From the NCBI GenBank assembly GCA_021811865.1, contig JAKAQB010000006.1:1-64000 (forward strand): DNA of 64,000 bases. The letters run 5' to 3'. The DNA is from Actinomycetes bacterium. GTDB taxonomy: Bacteria > Actinomycetota > Acidimicrobiia > Acidimicrobiales > Palsa-688. Made by a program: the position numbers and the translations under genes. Below are positions 16,662 to 24,184 of this stretch, piece after piece; position 1 is the first letter of the stretch; the number at the start of each line of letters is the position of its first letter. The notes below the pieces were generated by a model, which saw nothing but the letters and a program-made list of their open reading frames with translations, ran no database searches and was not told the DNA's origin.

Positions 16662-17041
16662 GATACCTCAGCCTCGGCGAAGCGCTCGTCATCGCCGAGG
16701 TCGTCACCGGCATCCCCGCCGCTGTGCTCGTCAAAGGCAGCGGGGTCGGGCTGCTCGACTCGGCCCTGCACGCTCCGCAGGCATCCTTCGCCGGCCATGA
16801 GCTTTACCCCGCCTTCGTCGACAAGGCGGCAGTCCTTGCAGTCCGGATCGTCCGCAACCACCCGCTGCCCGACGGCAACAAGCGGCTCGCCTGGTCCTGC
16901 CTGACGATGTTCTGCGCCCTCAACGGCCACGACCTGCACGCCCGCGTCGAAGACGCCGTCCAACGGATCTTCGCCGCCGCCGCCAGAGAGGCCGACGAGG
17001 CAGCCATGGCTGAATGGATCGCTGCCCGCCTCCAACCTTGA
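16658..17041 (+). CDS. Doc-like Fic-domain toxin
   Basis: 127 aa, the usual Doc length. The Fic core motif is present as HPLPDGNKRLAW near residue 69 (family H-x-F-x-D/A-G-N-K/R-R). The N-terminus YLSLGEALVIAEVVTG and LLDSALHAPQASFAG matches death-on-curing proteins. Doc phosphorylates elongation factor Tu; Fic relatives AMPylate. The second position after the His is Leu-Pro rather than Phe, a common variation. It forms a bicistronic type II toxin-antitoxin operon with the preceding ribbon-helix-helix gene. Confidence 0.88.
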   Translation: MRYLSLGEALVIAEVVTGIPAAVLVKGSGVGLLDSALHAPQASFAGHELYPAFVDKAAVLAVRIVRNHPLPDGNKRLAWSCLTMFCALNGHDLHARVEDAVQRIFAAAAREADEAAMAEWIAARLQP

Positions 17042-17101
17042 CCCTGCCGGGCGACGCCCGCCGTTCTGCGCTCGAGCGACCGGTAGGCCGCAGTCATCTT
17101 C

Positions 17102-17127
17102 CCACGCGGATCGCCAAATCCGCGTGG
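17102..17127 (+). terminator. 10-bp perfect hairpin downstream of the Doc operon
   Basis: CCACGCGGAT and ATCCGCGTGG flank a 6-base loop about 60 bp after the toxin stop. There is no T-run, so it may terminate poorly, in both directions, or act in 3'-end protection. Confidence 0.45.
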
Positions 17128-17277
17128 CCTGACGCCAGCGCCGTGGGCTCGCCCAGGAGCGCCGATCGTCCAGTTCTGCGGCTGCTCCGGGGCCGCCCAC
17201 GTCCGGGGCCGAGTGGGCAGGCGGAGGCTTTCGGTAATCGGTAGACCGGGGACCGGCCACGGCCTACGGTCGCCACT

Positions 17278-17544
17278 GTGCCTGTCCGACACGAGGTGCT
17301 CAGCGGTCTCGACCGGCTCGCAGCAACGACGACCGTGTTGCAGCGGGCCCGGCTGGCCGGGCCCGGTGACGGCTGGGAGGCCGCAGACGTGCAGTGGTGG
17401 TGGTCCCGGCCGCTACCGAGCGACGAGTTGGCCCTGCCGGTGTGGTTCGATGACGACGGTCCTGTGGCGGCGGGCGGGGTGACCGCGTGGGGTCGATCCT
17501 GCCAACTTGACGTGTTCTCGGCCCCGCATCTGTGCGCTGGGTGA
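17278..17544 (+). pseudogene. GNAT-type acetyltransferase, N-terminal fragment
   Basis: About 75 residues resemble the N-terminus of actinobacterial GNAT proteins (LQRARLAGPGDGWEAADVQW, then WWSRPLPSDELALPVWFDDD). The homology ends near 17500 (VTAWGRSCQLD) and the frame stops at 17544, 16 bp before the end of the IS3-like element at 17561. The acetyl-CoA-binding motif is missing. The gene was probably truncated by the insertion or an associated deletion. GTG start at 17278 or 17281. Confidence 0.5.
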
Positions 17545-17560
17545 CCCGTACCTGACTCTT

Positions 17561-17575
17561 TGCAACAGATCCTGG
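17561..17575 (+). repeat. left terminal inverted repeat of the IS3-like element
   Basis: TGCAACAGATCCTGG; pairs imperfectly with the right end at 21359-21375. A one-base gap after TGCAACAG brings ATCC and GG into register. Confidence 0.6.
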
Positions 17576-17656
17576 TTTTGTTCAGACCGCATCGGGGGGT
17601 CGCTGGCGGATGGTTGCTTACGGTATTGGTGTTGATGGCAGCGGACGTCAAGTGGG

Positions 17657-18001
17657 TCATCGTGGCCGCTTGGGGTTGGGCTGGTAGTCAGGGATGACGT
17701 CGATCAGCGCGATGGGCTCGTCACAGTGTGGACAGGGTGCTCCGGGGCCCAGGCTCGTGGTGAAGAGGTTGCAGTCGGGGCAGCGGCGTTGGCCGAGGTA
17801 GCGGGTGTCGCAGCTGGGGCAGGCGTAGACGGTTTCGGCGGGCGCCACCCGGCCTGATGGACGAGGCTCGGCGCGCTGGTCCCGCCAGGCTCTCTGCTTG
17901 CAGGCATCAGAGCAATAGCGGCGACGCCCGGAGGCGGCGAAGGCACTGGCGCAGACCGGACAGAGCATCGTAACGCCATCGTAACGCAAGGGGTGGGTCA
18001 C
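17657..18001 (-). CDS. zinc-ribbon passenger protein of the IS element
   Basis: 114 aa with three Cys-rich clusters: CPVCASAF plus RRRYCSDACKQRAWR near the N-terminus, CPSCDTRYLGQRRCPDC in the middle, and CPHCDEP near the C-terminus, so two or three zinc ribbons are predicted. The central YCSDACKQRAWR is a motif of small actinobacterial zinc-binding proteins found near transposases. The GTG start at 18001 overlaps the transposase stop (GTGA), so it was translationally coupled to the transposase and lies inside the element ends. A role in transposition regulation or DNA binding is likely but unproven. Confidence 0.7.
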   Translation of the reverse strand: MTHPLRYDGVTMLCPVCASAFAASGRRRYCSDACKQRAWRDQRAEPRPSGRVAPAETVYACPSCDTRYLGQRRCPDCNLFTTSLGPGAPCPHCDEPIALIDVIPDYQPNPKRPR

Positions 18002-18157
18002 GGCTGGCCCCGGTTCGTGCGGTGCCAGAACCGCCGGCGGGCATCGGCACGCTCGAGGCCGGCGGCCCGGGCGGCGCGGATGGCGTCGCCTCGGCCGTGG
18101 TGCTCGTCGTCGGGAGTGACATAGCCGATCGCCTCATGGAGCCGGACCGAGTTGTAG
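17998..18157 (-). pseudogene. IS3-like transposase OrfB, 3' part (after intron)
   Basis: Encodes YNSVRLHEAIGYVTPDDEHH followed by GRGDAIRAARAAGLERAD, the normal C-terminus of an IS3-type integrase. Removing bases 18158-20072 joins it in frame to LAAELERVRL of the 5' part. The apparent ATG-like start at 18225 lies inside the intron and is meaningless. Confidence 0.82.
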
Positions 18158-18524
18158 GAGCGCCGGGATAAACCGGCATGGAGGAGGAGATGCAAGAGCT
18201 CTACACCGAAGGAGTAGCGAACCACGGTGACCCCGAGTCATGCGTTGGCGTCCGCAAGGGCGTCGGCGAAGCGTTGACAGGGGCACGTGCAGGCCAGGCT
18301 ATTGAGCCGCGTAATCACGGAATCCGGGGTGCCGACGCTGTCTACGTAAGCGGAAGGCAACACCGCCAGGAGCGCCATCGCGAGCTGCTGGTGGACCCCG
18401 CGCGGTCAGAGAACCATGGCATGTGCGGAACCTCCATGCGCGAGAACCGGGAGGTCCCACGCTCGCCCGTCCGGGTTGATCACCCAGCGGGCCGCTCAGG
18501 GAAGGCCGAGGCCGCAAGCCTGAG

Positions 18525-20015
18525 ATGCACGAGCGTGGGAAGTCAGACGTGCCCATAGTACCGACGAAGCTGCCGAACAACGCCGGGCGACCGGTTGCGG
18601 AGGTGGTGGAGGGAAGGGGCACGGCCAAGGGGAACACGGGCGACCCGACACGTCCCGGACGCAGTGCCGGACAAGGCGTGCCAAGCGGGCTCGAGCGTGT
18701 GCGTGAAGTAGCACGAAAGGAAAAGGAAGCACGGTTCACCGCACTGCTGCACCACGTCGACCTTCATCGCCTGTGGGCTGCCTATGCGGCCATCAACCCT
18801 AAGGCTGCCCCTGGGGTCGATCAGGTGACGTGGGACGCCTACGGCGAGAACCTTCGAGAGAACCTCGAAGACCTCCTCCGCCGTGTGCACAGCGGTGCTT
18901 ACCGGGCGAGTCCCTCTCGCAGGGTGTACATCCCGAAGCCGGACGGGCGCCAACGCTCGCTCGGCGTCGCCACCTTGGAGGACAAGATCCTCCAACGGGC
19001 GGTGGTCGAGGTGTTGAACGCCGTGTACGAGGAGGACTTTCTCGGTTTCTCCTACGGGTTCCGGCCAGGGCGCAGCCCGCATGATGCGCTGGATGCGCTC
19101 GCCGTCGGGATCACCGAGAGGAAGGTGAACTGGATACTCGACGCTGACATCAGCGACTTCTTTGGCCAGCTTGATCACTGCTGGCTCGAGAAGTTTCTCG
19201 AGCATCGCATTGCGGATAAAAGGGTCCTGCGACTGATCCGCAAGTGGATCAACACAGGGGTGATCGAGGACGGGGAGTGGATGGCGAGCGAGACCGGAGC
19301 GCCCCAGGGTGCCTCGGCATCTCCGTTGCTTGCCAACGTCTACTCGCATTACGTCTTCGACCGGTGGGTCCGGCAGTGGAGGCGCCGGCACGCCCGGGGC
19401 GACATGATCGTCACCAGGTTTGCCGATGACTTCGTCGTCGGGTTCCAGCACCTCGGTGATGCAAAGCAGTTCCTCAGAGACCTTCGAGAGCGGTTTGCGA
19501 AGTTCAACTTGGAGCTGCACCCGGACAAGACCCGTCTGATCGAGTTCGGGCGCTTTGCGGCGCAGGACCGTAAGGAGCGGGGCCTTGGAAAGCCCGAGAC
19601 GTTCGACTACCTCGGCTTCACCCACGTGTGTGGGAAGACGAAGGACGGACGCTTCTGGCTCCGGCGCATCACCATCAAGAAAAGGATGAGGGCGAAGTTG
19701 AAGCAGGTGAACGCCGAGCTTCGACGTCGTCGTCACTGGCCCATCCCCGAGCAGGGGCGCTGGCTGGCGAATGTGTTGAGAGGTCACTTCAACTACTACG
19801 CCGTGCCCGGCAACATCGACTCGGTGTCGGCGTTTCGTGACCAGGTGAGATGGCTCTGGCGTCAGGCGCTCCGGCGTCGCAGCCAGCGTCATCGCATGAC
19901 CTGGAAGCGCTACAGCGGCATCGCTGCTCGATGGCTACCCCCTGCCCGCATCGTGCACCCCCACCCGAGCGTGCGCTTCGCTGCCACGACCCAAGGCAGG
20001 AGCCCAGTGCGCTAA
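18525..20015 (+). CDS. ltrA: group II intron reverse transcriptase/maturase
   Basis: 496 aa. N-terminal RT0 region (ARFTALLHHVDLHRLWAAYA), then NPKAAPGVDQVTW, RRVYIPKPDGRQRSLGVATL, the RT5 catalytic box as FADDFVVGF (YADD variant), and the maturase X domain (WLANVLRGHFNYYAVPGN, then RWLWRQALRRRSQ). The C-terminus HPHPSVRFAATTQGRSPVR has no HNH endonuclease, so mobility would use nicks or replication forks as in other endonuclease-less introns. The protein helps the intron fold and splice and reverse-transcribes it. ATG at 18525; an open frame at 18178-18558 upstream is intron RNA structure, not a gene. It looks full-length and possibly active. Confidence 0.93.
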   Translation: MHERGKSDVPIVPTKLPNNAGRPVAEVVEGRGTAKGNTGDPTRPGRSAGQGVPSGLERVREVARKEKEARFTALLHHVDLHRLWAAYAAINPKAAPGVDQVTWDAYGENLRENLEDLLRRVHSGAYRASPSRRVYIPKPDGRQRSLGVATLEDKILQRAVVEVLNAVYEEDFLGFSYGFRPGRSPHDALDALAVGITERKVNWILDADISDFFGQLDHCWLEKFLEHRIADKRVLRLIRKWINTGVIEDGEWMASETGAPQGASASPLLANVYSHYVFDRWVRQWRRRHARGDMIVTRFADDFVVGFQHLGDAKQFLRDLRERFAKFNLELHPDKTRLIEFGRFAAQDRKERGLGKPETFDYLGFTHVCGKTKDGRFWLRRITIKKRMRAKLKQVNAELRRRRHWPIPEQGRWLANVLRGHFNYYAVPGNIDSVSAFRDQVRWLWRQALRRRSQRHRMTWKRYSGIAARWLPPARIVHPHPSVRFAATTQGRSPVR

Positions 20016-20033
20016 TCCCGCACGCTGGGATCT
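20000..20033 (+). ncRNA. group II intron domain V
   Basis: Catalytic 34-nt hairpin beginning GAGCCCA with the AGC triad at 20001-20003, an inner GTGCG/CGCAC stem, the two-base GC bulge, and closing TGGGATC. It overlaps the last codons of the maturase gene. Confidence 0.82.
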
Positions 20034-20072
20034 GTCCGGGGGGCCGCCCGCAAGGGCGGTCCCTACCGGGAT

Positions 20073-20998
20073 TGCAGCCGGACCCGTTCTAGCTCGGCGG
20101 CGAGGGTGGCCGGGTCGGTGATGGCGGTCAGGTGGGGATGTTCGTACTTGATGTGGCCCCACAGGGTTTCTATCCATGCCTGGTCGGTCGGGGTGGACGG
20201 CCGACCGAAGTGCTGGGCGAGGGAGCACACGGCCATGAACCGCCGGGTGTCGCGGCATTTCATCTCGGTGCCGTTGTCGGAGATCGCCAACAGCAGCGGC
20301 ACGGCCAGGTCGTCGTCAGCGGCGGCCTGGTCGTCGAGATCGGCGAGGCGGGCGGCGAGCTGGTCGCTGAGCAGTCCTTCGGCATCGAGGGCTTTGGTGA
20401 ACAGGACCCGTACCTGCACGCCGGTGGCCTCGGAGGCGAGGATGGTGGCGATCCACTTGCGGGAGACCAGGTCCACGATGGCGTACGCGTACTTGGCCGC
20501 CACGCAGCGTTCGAACTGGCTCATGTCCCAGCACCACAGCTGGTTGGGTCGCCACTCGGTCCACTCCGGCCACGGCTTCTTCTCGGTCTTCGCCGGTCGT
20601 TTCCCGCCTCGCAGGCGCAGACCGTGGCGGGCCAGAACCCGGTCAACGGTGGACGGTGATACCCATACCCGGCCGATGTAGGAGCCTCTGTGGGCGAGCT
20701 TGCGGTGCGACAGGTCGACCGGCCCCCAGGTATTGAACAACTCGACAATCGCAGCCTCCTCGTCGCAGAGAAGCCCATGGACAGGGTTACCACCCGGCGC
20801 CCGGTCGTCGAGGGTGCCCTCGGCCCGCCGGGCCGCCCAGCGGTAGGCGCGGACCCGGTCCAGCTGAAGCACTGAGCAAGCCCGGGCAATCGACCAGCCC
20901 CCAGCTGTGGCCTCATCGATCAACTCGAGCAGCCGGGTCTTGGCGGCCGCATCCACTCGTGCTGGGATCGGGCCGCTCAACCCCAACTCGATTTTCCC
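20073..20998 (-). pseudogene. IS3-like transposase OrfB, 5' part (catalytic core)
   Basis: Reached from OrfA by -1 frameshifting at 20992-20998. The product continues GKIELGLSGPIPARVDAA, an HTH region GGWSIARACSVLQLDRVRAY, and then the integrase core: first Asp in QLWCWDMSQFE, second in AISDNGTEMK, and Glu in TDQAWIETLWGHIKYEHPHL. The coding sequence is cut at the codons for LAAELERVRL by the group II intron; the read-through stop at 20063 lies in intron sequence. Joined to 17998-18157 it would make a full-length OrfB, so the element was intact before intron invasion. Confidence 0.82.
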
Positions 20999-21303
20999 CG
21001 CATGACCGCCAACTCCACCGCCTGGTCGATCACCACCGCCCCCAGACGGTCTACCTCGGCCTGCAGCTTGGCCAGCTGCGACGCCTCGGCCGCTGACACC
21101 TTGGCCTGTCCCGGCCGAGACGCCTGCAAGGCGGAGACAGCCCCGTCGCGGGCCACCTTGCGCAGGCGGGCGATCACCGTGCGATCCACCCCCGCCTCGG
21201 CTGCTGCTTGGGCCTGGGTGACCTGCCCGGTGAGCATCCGCACCCACAGGTCGTACTTCTGCTCTGCTGTAAGGAACCGCTTCGGCTTCCTGATCGAAGA
21301 CAT
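20977..21303 (-). CDS. IS3-like transposase OrfA
   Basis: 108 aa. The N-terminal helix-turn-helix reads KRFLTAEQKYDLWVRMLTGQ, TQAQAAAEAGVDRTVIARLR, as in IS3/IS911 OrfA proteins. The C-terminal region (EASQLAKLQAEVDRLGAVVI) is a coiled coil or leucine-zipper. OrfA binds the terminal repeats and, fused to OrfB by frameshifting, forms the transposase. ATG at 21303. Confidence 0.82.
   Translation of the reverse strand: MSSIRKPKRFLTAEQKYDLWVRMLTGQVTQAQAAAEAGVDRTVIARLRKVARDGAVSALQASRPGQAKVSAAEASQLAKLQAEVDRLGAVVIDQAVELAVMRGKSSWG
20992..20998 (-). promoter_or_regulatory. -1 frameshift slippery heptamer GGGAAAA
   Basis: In the OrfA frame the codons read GGA AAA TCG. The heptamer G_GGA_AAA fits X_XXY_YYZ, and slipping back one base yields GGG AAA ATC, the start of OrfB homology (GKIELGLSG). 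Six codons later OrfA ends at 20977. Confidence 0.65.
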
Positions 21304-21339
21304 GGCTCTGGTCCTCCAAGATGAGCACCAGCAACCCTC

Positions 21340-21768
21340 TCAAACGATGCCTGAAGATCCGCGGATCCTGTTGCACGAAGTGAGATGCAAGGCATGGTGG
21401 ACGCGTTGGTGGCTGACGCCGAGCAGCTCGGCGGCGTCGCGTACCGACAGACCGGCGTCATCGACCAGGGCGGCCGCCACCGCCCGGGTGGCGGTGTCGG
21501 CTTCTCGCGCGCCGTGCTGGGCGTGGCTGCGGGCGGTGCGGGCCGCCTCGACCGTGGTGCGCGCCAGCGGGGGGGTGCGCACGTCCTCGACGACGACCAG
21601 GCGGTTGGGGTCGACCTCATACCACAAGGCGGCGGCGTCGACGATGTGGGCGCGGGTCTTGGTCGGGGTGCGCCCGTAGCTGTGCACCCGCGGCTCGTCG
21701 GCCAGCCAATAGCCGTCGCGGTCACGCTCATACACGGCGGTCAGCTCACGGGATCCAGTGTCGTTCAT
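21340..21768 (-). pseudogene. hicB: HicB-like antitoxin with C-terminus replaced by IS sequence
   Basis: From the ATG at 21768: MNDTGSRELTAVYERDRDG, YWLADEPRVHSYGRTPTKT, the HicB-type partial RNase-H fold, then a C-terminal DNA-binding helix-turn-helix (AGLSVRDAAELLGVSHQRVH). The last residues after HHALHLTS are read from the IS3-like end (CNRIRGSSGIV). The HTH itself survives, so the antitoxin may still function with an altered tail. The start overlaps the HicA stop by 4 bp. Confidence 0.72.
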
Positions 21769-22010
21769 CGCTTCAGCCATCGCTCTCCCAAGCACGCCTC
21801 GAGGTCCCGCTCGATCGAGCGCATCGTGCCGGCCGGCGGGTCACCCCCGTGGACGGGGACGACGGTCTGGCAGGTACCGCAGCGCACGATGTGCGAACCG
21901 CTCTGGCGGACCTCGACGCAGCCGGCATGCCGGAGGATGCGCCGGAGCTCCTGGGCTCGCACCCCGGCGCGGTACGACCGACCCCGCTTGATGTCAACAA
22001 CGTTGGACAC
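21765..22010 (-). CDS. hicA: HicA-like mRNA interferase toxin
   Basis: 81 aa. The HicA double-stranded-RNA-binding fold is visible: LRRILRHAGCVEVRQSGSHI followed by VRCGTCQTVVPVHGG. The catalytic histidine is in GSHIV (normally G-S-H-x-x-F/Y/W). The conserved core is followed by PPAGTMRSIERDLEACLG, as in HicA where a final helix follows the strand. It probably cleaves mRNA when free of HicB. The stop overlaps the HicB start (ATGA). Confidence 0.78.
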   Translation of the reverse strand: MSNVVDIKRGRSYRAGVRAQELRRILRHAGCVEVRQSGSHIVRCGTCQTVVPVHGGDPPAGTMRSIERDLEACLGERWLKR

Positions 22011-22606
22011 GTCTCGCCTCTGGAACTGGACAGGAGGGTGGAAGGGGCGACCCTGGCGGCAGCGCCAGCGGAGCGGCCGCCGGTAGCGCTGGGCGGTTCC
22101 CGGCGAGCAGCTGGGCTCGGCGGATGGCGATCACCTCACCGACCTCCGGGTTGCCCCGCGTTGTCAGCACGCCCGGGGAGCGGTTGCGGCCGGTGGCGTC
22201 GAGGTAGCGGACCGAGCTGCGGACCTCGACCTGGCCGACCTTGCCCTCCACCCGGGCCCAGAACCCGTGCCGTTCCACCTGGGGCTGCTCGACCCGGCGG
22301 GTCAGGCAGCCGGCCTGCACCAGCCGGGCGACGATGTCGGTGCGGACCCGCCGTGCGAGCCGGTCGAGCCGGTCGAGCTGGCGGCGCCGTTCCGTCTGCT
22401 CCGCCTTGGCCTGGCGGGCCGCGTGCTGTTCGGCCTAGCGGCGCCGCCGGGCCAGCTTGGCGTTTGCTTGCCGGGCTTGCGCGGCGTCCCGCCTGGCCCG
22501 CTCGGCGGCCATCTGCGCCGGCCAGCGCCTCGAGCTCGGCGAGCCGCTCGAGCGAGCGGGCCTCCCCGGCCTGGTGGCCCAGGTCCGCAGCTACGATCGA
22601 GGTCAC
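21994..22606 (-). pseudogene. coiled-coil protein, broken by a frameshift and an amber codon
   Basis: From a GTG at 22606 the frame reads VTSIVAADLGHQAGEARSLE, then RLAELEALAGA. Near 22515 it shifts by one base to MAAERARRDAAQARQANAKL, hits a TAG at 22435-22437, and continues in the same frame with AEQHAARQAKAEQTERRRQL, later VEGKVGQVEVRSSVRYLDAT. Two or more heptad-rich segments flank each lesion, so this was one coiled-coil protein of about 190 aa. Family not recognised; plasmid or element accessory proteins look like this. It lies upstream of HicA, overlapping its start by 17 bp. Confidence 0.5.
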
Positions 22607-22631
22607 CCACCGCCAGGAACGCAGGGGACCC

Positions 22632-22965
22632 GGGGCGCCACACCCGCTACCGGCGCATCGAGCACCACCGGCTGTCGGTGACCGTCGACCGTCGAGCTCT
22701 GTCAAGCGGTCGCCTACGACGCAGCCTCAGACGGGTGCTTTCCGTTCGTCACCAACGAGGACCCACCCGCCGAGCTGCTTGGGATGTACAGGGCCCAGCC
22801 GCGTCGTGAGCGAGGCCACCCCACCTTCAAAGGCGTGATCGAGGCCGCCCCGCTCACCCTGAAAAGCGACGTCCGCATCGACGTGCTCCGCTTCTGCCCG
22901 TACGCCGCGCTGCTCGTCCACGCCCTCTGCCGCCGAGCACGCTTGGCCGACGCGGCGGGAGCGGC
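22632..22965 (+). pseudogene. IS1634-like (IS4 group) transposase, C-terminal fragment
   Basis: Contains RHTRYRRIEHHRLSVTVD, then after a frame change near 22690 VAYDAASDGCFPFVTNEDPP, MYRAQPRRERGHPTFKGVIE and LRFCPYAALLVHALCRRARL. These match the C-terminal catalytic region of IS1634-type transposases (A-x-D-G-x-F/Y-P-L/F-x-T-N, Y-x-x-Q, then K-x-V-x-E). Only about 110 residues remain and a small deletion or shift has joined the pieces. Confidence 0.6.
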
Positions 22966-22975
22966 GTGGGAGGGG

Positions 22976-24184
22976 TCAGCTACAGCTCGCGACCACGAGC
23001 GGTCTGGGCTGGGCCGCGTCCCACCAGCCCACTGCCCAGACGCTCCCCCTGGCCTGGCCTATCCCGTCGAGGGTCGCTCCGCTGGGGCTCGGCCAAGGCG
23101 AGGTCCTCCACGATGTCCCGTCGAAGTGGAGGATCGTACCGTTGCCGACCGCCCATACGTCGTCGACCGATGGCGCTACCACGGCGGTCAGGCCCGCCTT
23201 CGGCGAAGGTAGGGGGAGTTGCGCCCATCGCTGGCCGTTCCAGTGCAGCACGAGCGGCACGATCCGGCCTCCGGCGCCGTCCTTCTCACCAACCGCCCAG
23301 GCGTCTGCGGGGCCGGTGGCGGCGATCCCGAGGACCTGCCCGTGAATGTCCGGAGTCGCCACGACAGTCCACCGAGTCCCCGTCCAGCGCTCGATCAGCG
23401 GCGTCGGGTTGATCCCCGCTGGTCCAGTGCCGCCCGACCTCGCGGTGGTGGAGCCGCCTGCCCACAGCTGATCGGTCCTCGGGATCCGTGCGAGAGTCGA
23501 GAGGGCGTTGAAGGCGCCTGGGTCAACGGTCGGCACCGATACCCATCTCGTGCCCGTCCAGTGCATGGAGGAGGTTGTCGCCGGGCCGGCCGCCGAAGTC
23601 ACGTTGGAGTTGCCGACCGCCCAGATGTCCGAGGGGGACAGCGCCACGACCGCCTCGAGCTCCTGCGGTCCTCGAGCCCGGACGACGGTCCAGCCGGTCC
23701 CGTTCCAGTGTTCGATCAGGGAGGAGAGGGTTATCCCCGACATGGCGCCGGCACCGCCGACCGCCCAGGCGTCTCGGGCCGAGAGCACCGCAACGCCGTT
23801 CAGGACGTCGAGCATGGAGCTCGGGTTCGGGCTCGCCACAACCGTCCAGTCAGCCCCGTCCCAGCGCATCGCCAAGGTGCGGGTCGGAACACCGAACCCG
23901 ACAGAGCCGACCGCCCACGCGTCGCCGGCTCCGGCCGCGGCAACGGCGACCAGCGCGCCTGGCGTGCCGCTACGTCGCTGGACTTGCCATCCCGATGTAC
24001 AGGTCGTCCTCGGATCGCCGGGGGTGACGCCGCTGGCCGTCGCCGGCCGCGCCCTGGCGCTCGTCGATACGGCGACACCCGCCACGGCCAGCGCCACCAC
24101 GAGCATCCCCGGCACGGTGCGCTGGCGTGGGTTCCTCGCCGGATCCGCTGGCCGCCTCGCCTCGAAACGGTGTCTGAGGTTCAC
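22976..24184 (-). CDS. secreted DxWAVG-repeat beta-propeller-like protein
   Basis: 402 aa. An N-terminal signal peptide is likely (basic start, then GMLVVALAVAGVAVSTSARA). The mature part carries at least six repeats of about 45-50 residues marked by a D-x-W-A-V-G motif (DAWAVGSVG, DAWAVGGAG, DIWAVGNSN, DAWAVGEKD, DVWAVGNGT, SVWAVGWWD), each followed by a W-x-G/D-x-x-W strand. This pattern predicts a beta-propeller. The ligand is unknown. Its ATG overlaps the stop of the 834-aa gene upstream (ATGA), so the two secreted proteins are co-translated. Confidence 0.75.
   Translation of the reverse strand: MNLRHRFEARRPADPARNPRQRTVPGMLVVALAVAGVAVSTSARARPATASGVTPGDPRTTCTSGWQVQRRSGTPGALVAVAAAGAGDAWAVGSVGFGVPTRTLAMRWDGADWTVVASPNPSSMLDVLNGVAVLSARDAWAVGGAGAMSGITLSSLIEHWNGTGWTVVRARGPQELEAVVALSPSDIWAVGNSNVTSAAGPATTSSMHWTGTRWVSVPTVDPGAFNALSTLARIPRTDQLWAGGSTTARSGGTGPAGINPTPLIERWTGTRWTVVATPDIHGQVLGIAATGPADAWAVGEKDGAGGRIVPLVLHWNGQRWAQLPLPSPKAGLTAVVAPSVDDVWAVGNGTILHFDGTSWRTSPWPSPSGATLDGIGQARGSVWAVGWWDAAQPRPLVVASCS

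Larger units (their letters stand above)
18158..20072 (+). mobile_element. complete group II intron
   Basis: The 5' end is placed at GAGCGCCGGG, just after the transposase codons on the antisense strand, and the 3' end at CCGGGAT, giving 1915 bp with an AT 3' terminus. A GCCGGGATAAACCGGC hairpin opens domain I. A reverse transcriptase/maturase ORF fills domain IV; domain V lies at 20000-20033 and a domain VI-like GC-rich hairpin with a GCAA loop and an unpaired A near its 3' side follows at 20036-20070. The intron is on the plus strand, opposite to the transposase it interrupts, so splicing of the transposase mRNA cannot rescue that gene. Confidence 0.85.
17561..21375 (-). mobile_element. IS3-like element with zinc-ribbon passenger, interrupted by a group II intron
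   Basis: Ends are defined by related inverted termini: TGCAACAGATCCTGG at 17561 and, on the minus strand, TGCAACAGGATCCGCGG ending at 21375. They begin with TG and end with CA as in IS3-like elements. Without the 1915-bp intron the element is about 1.9 kb. Content in transcription order (minus): OrfA, OrfB by -1 frameshift, and a zinc-ribbon passenger gene. No target duplication is visible (flanks CTT and CGA). Insertion truncated a HicB gene on the right. Confidence 0.72.

Noticed and set aside
18178..18558. Open frame beginning MEEEMQELYTEG
   Set aside because: It is domain I-III of the group II intron RNA; similar translations recur in other introns and are not proteins.
12423..22437. Reassigned TAG codon
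   Set aside because: TAG closes conserved genes such as 30545-31585, 40716-42146 and 57916-58584, so ordinary decay explains the three amber codons.
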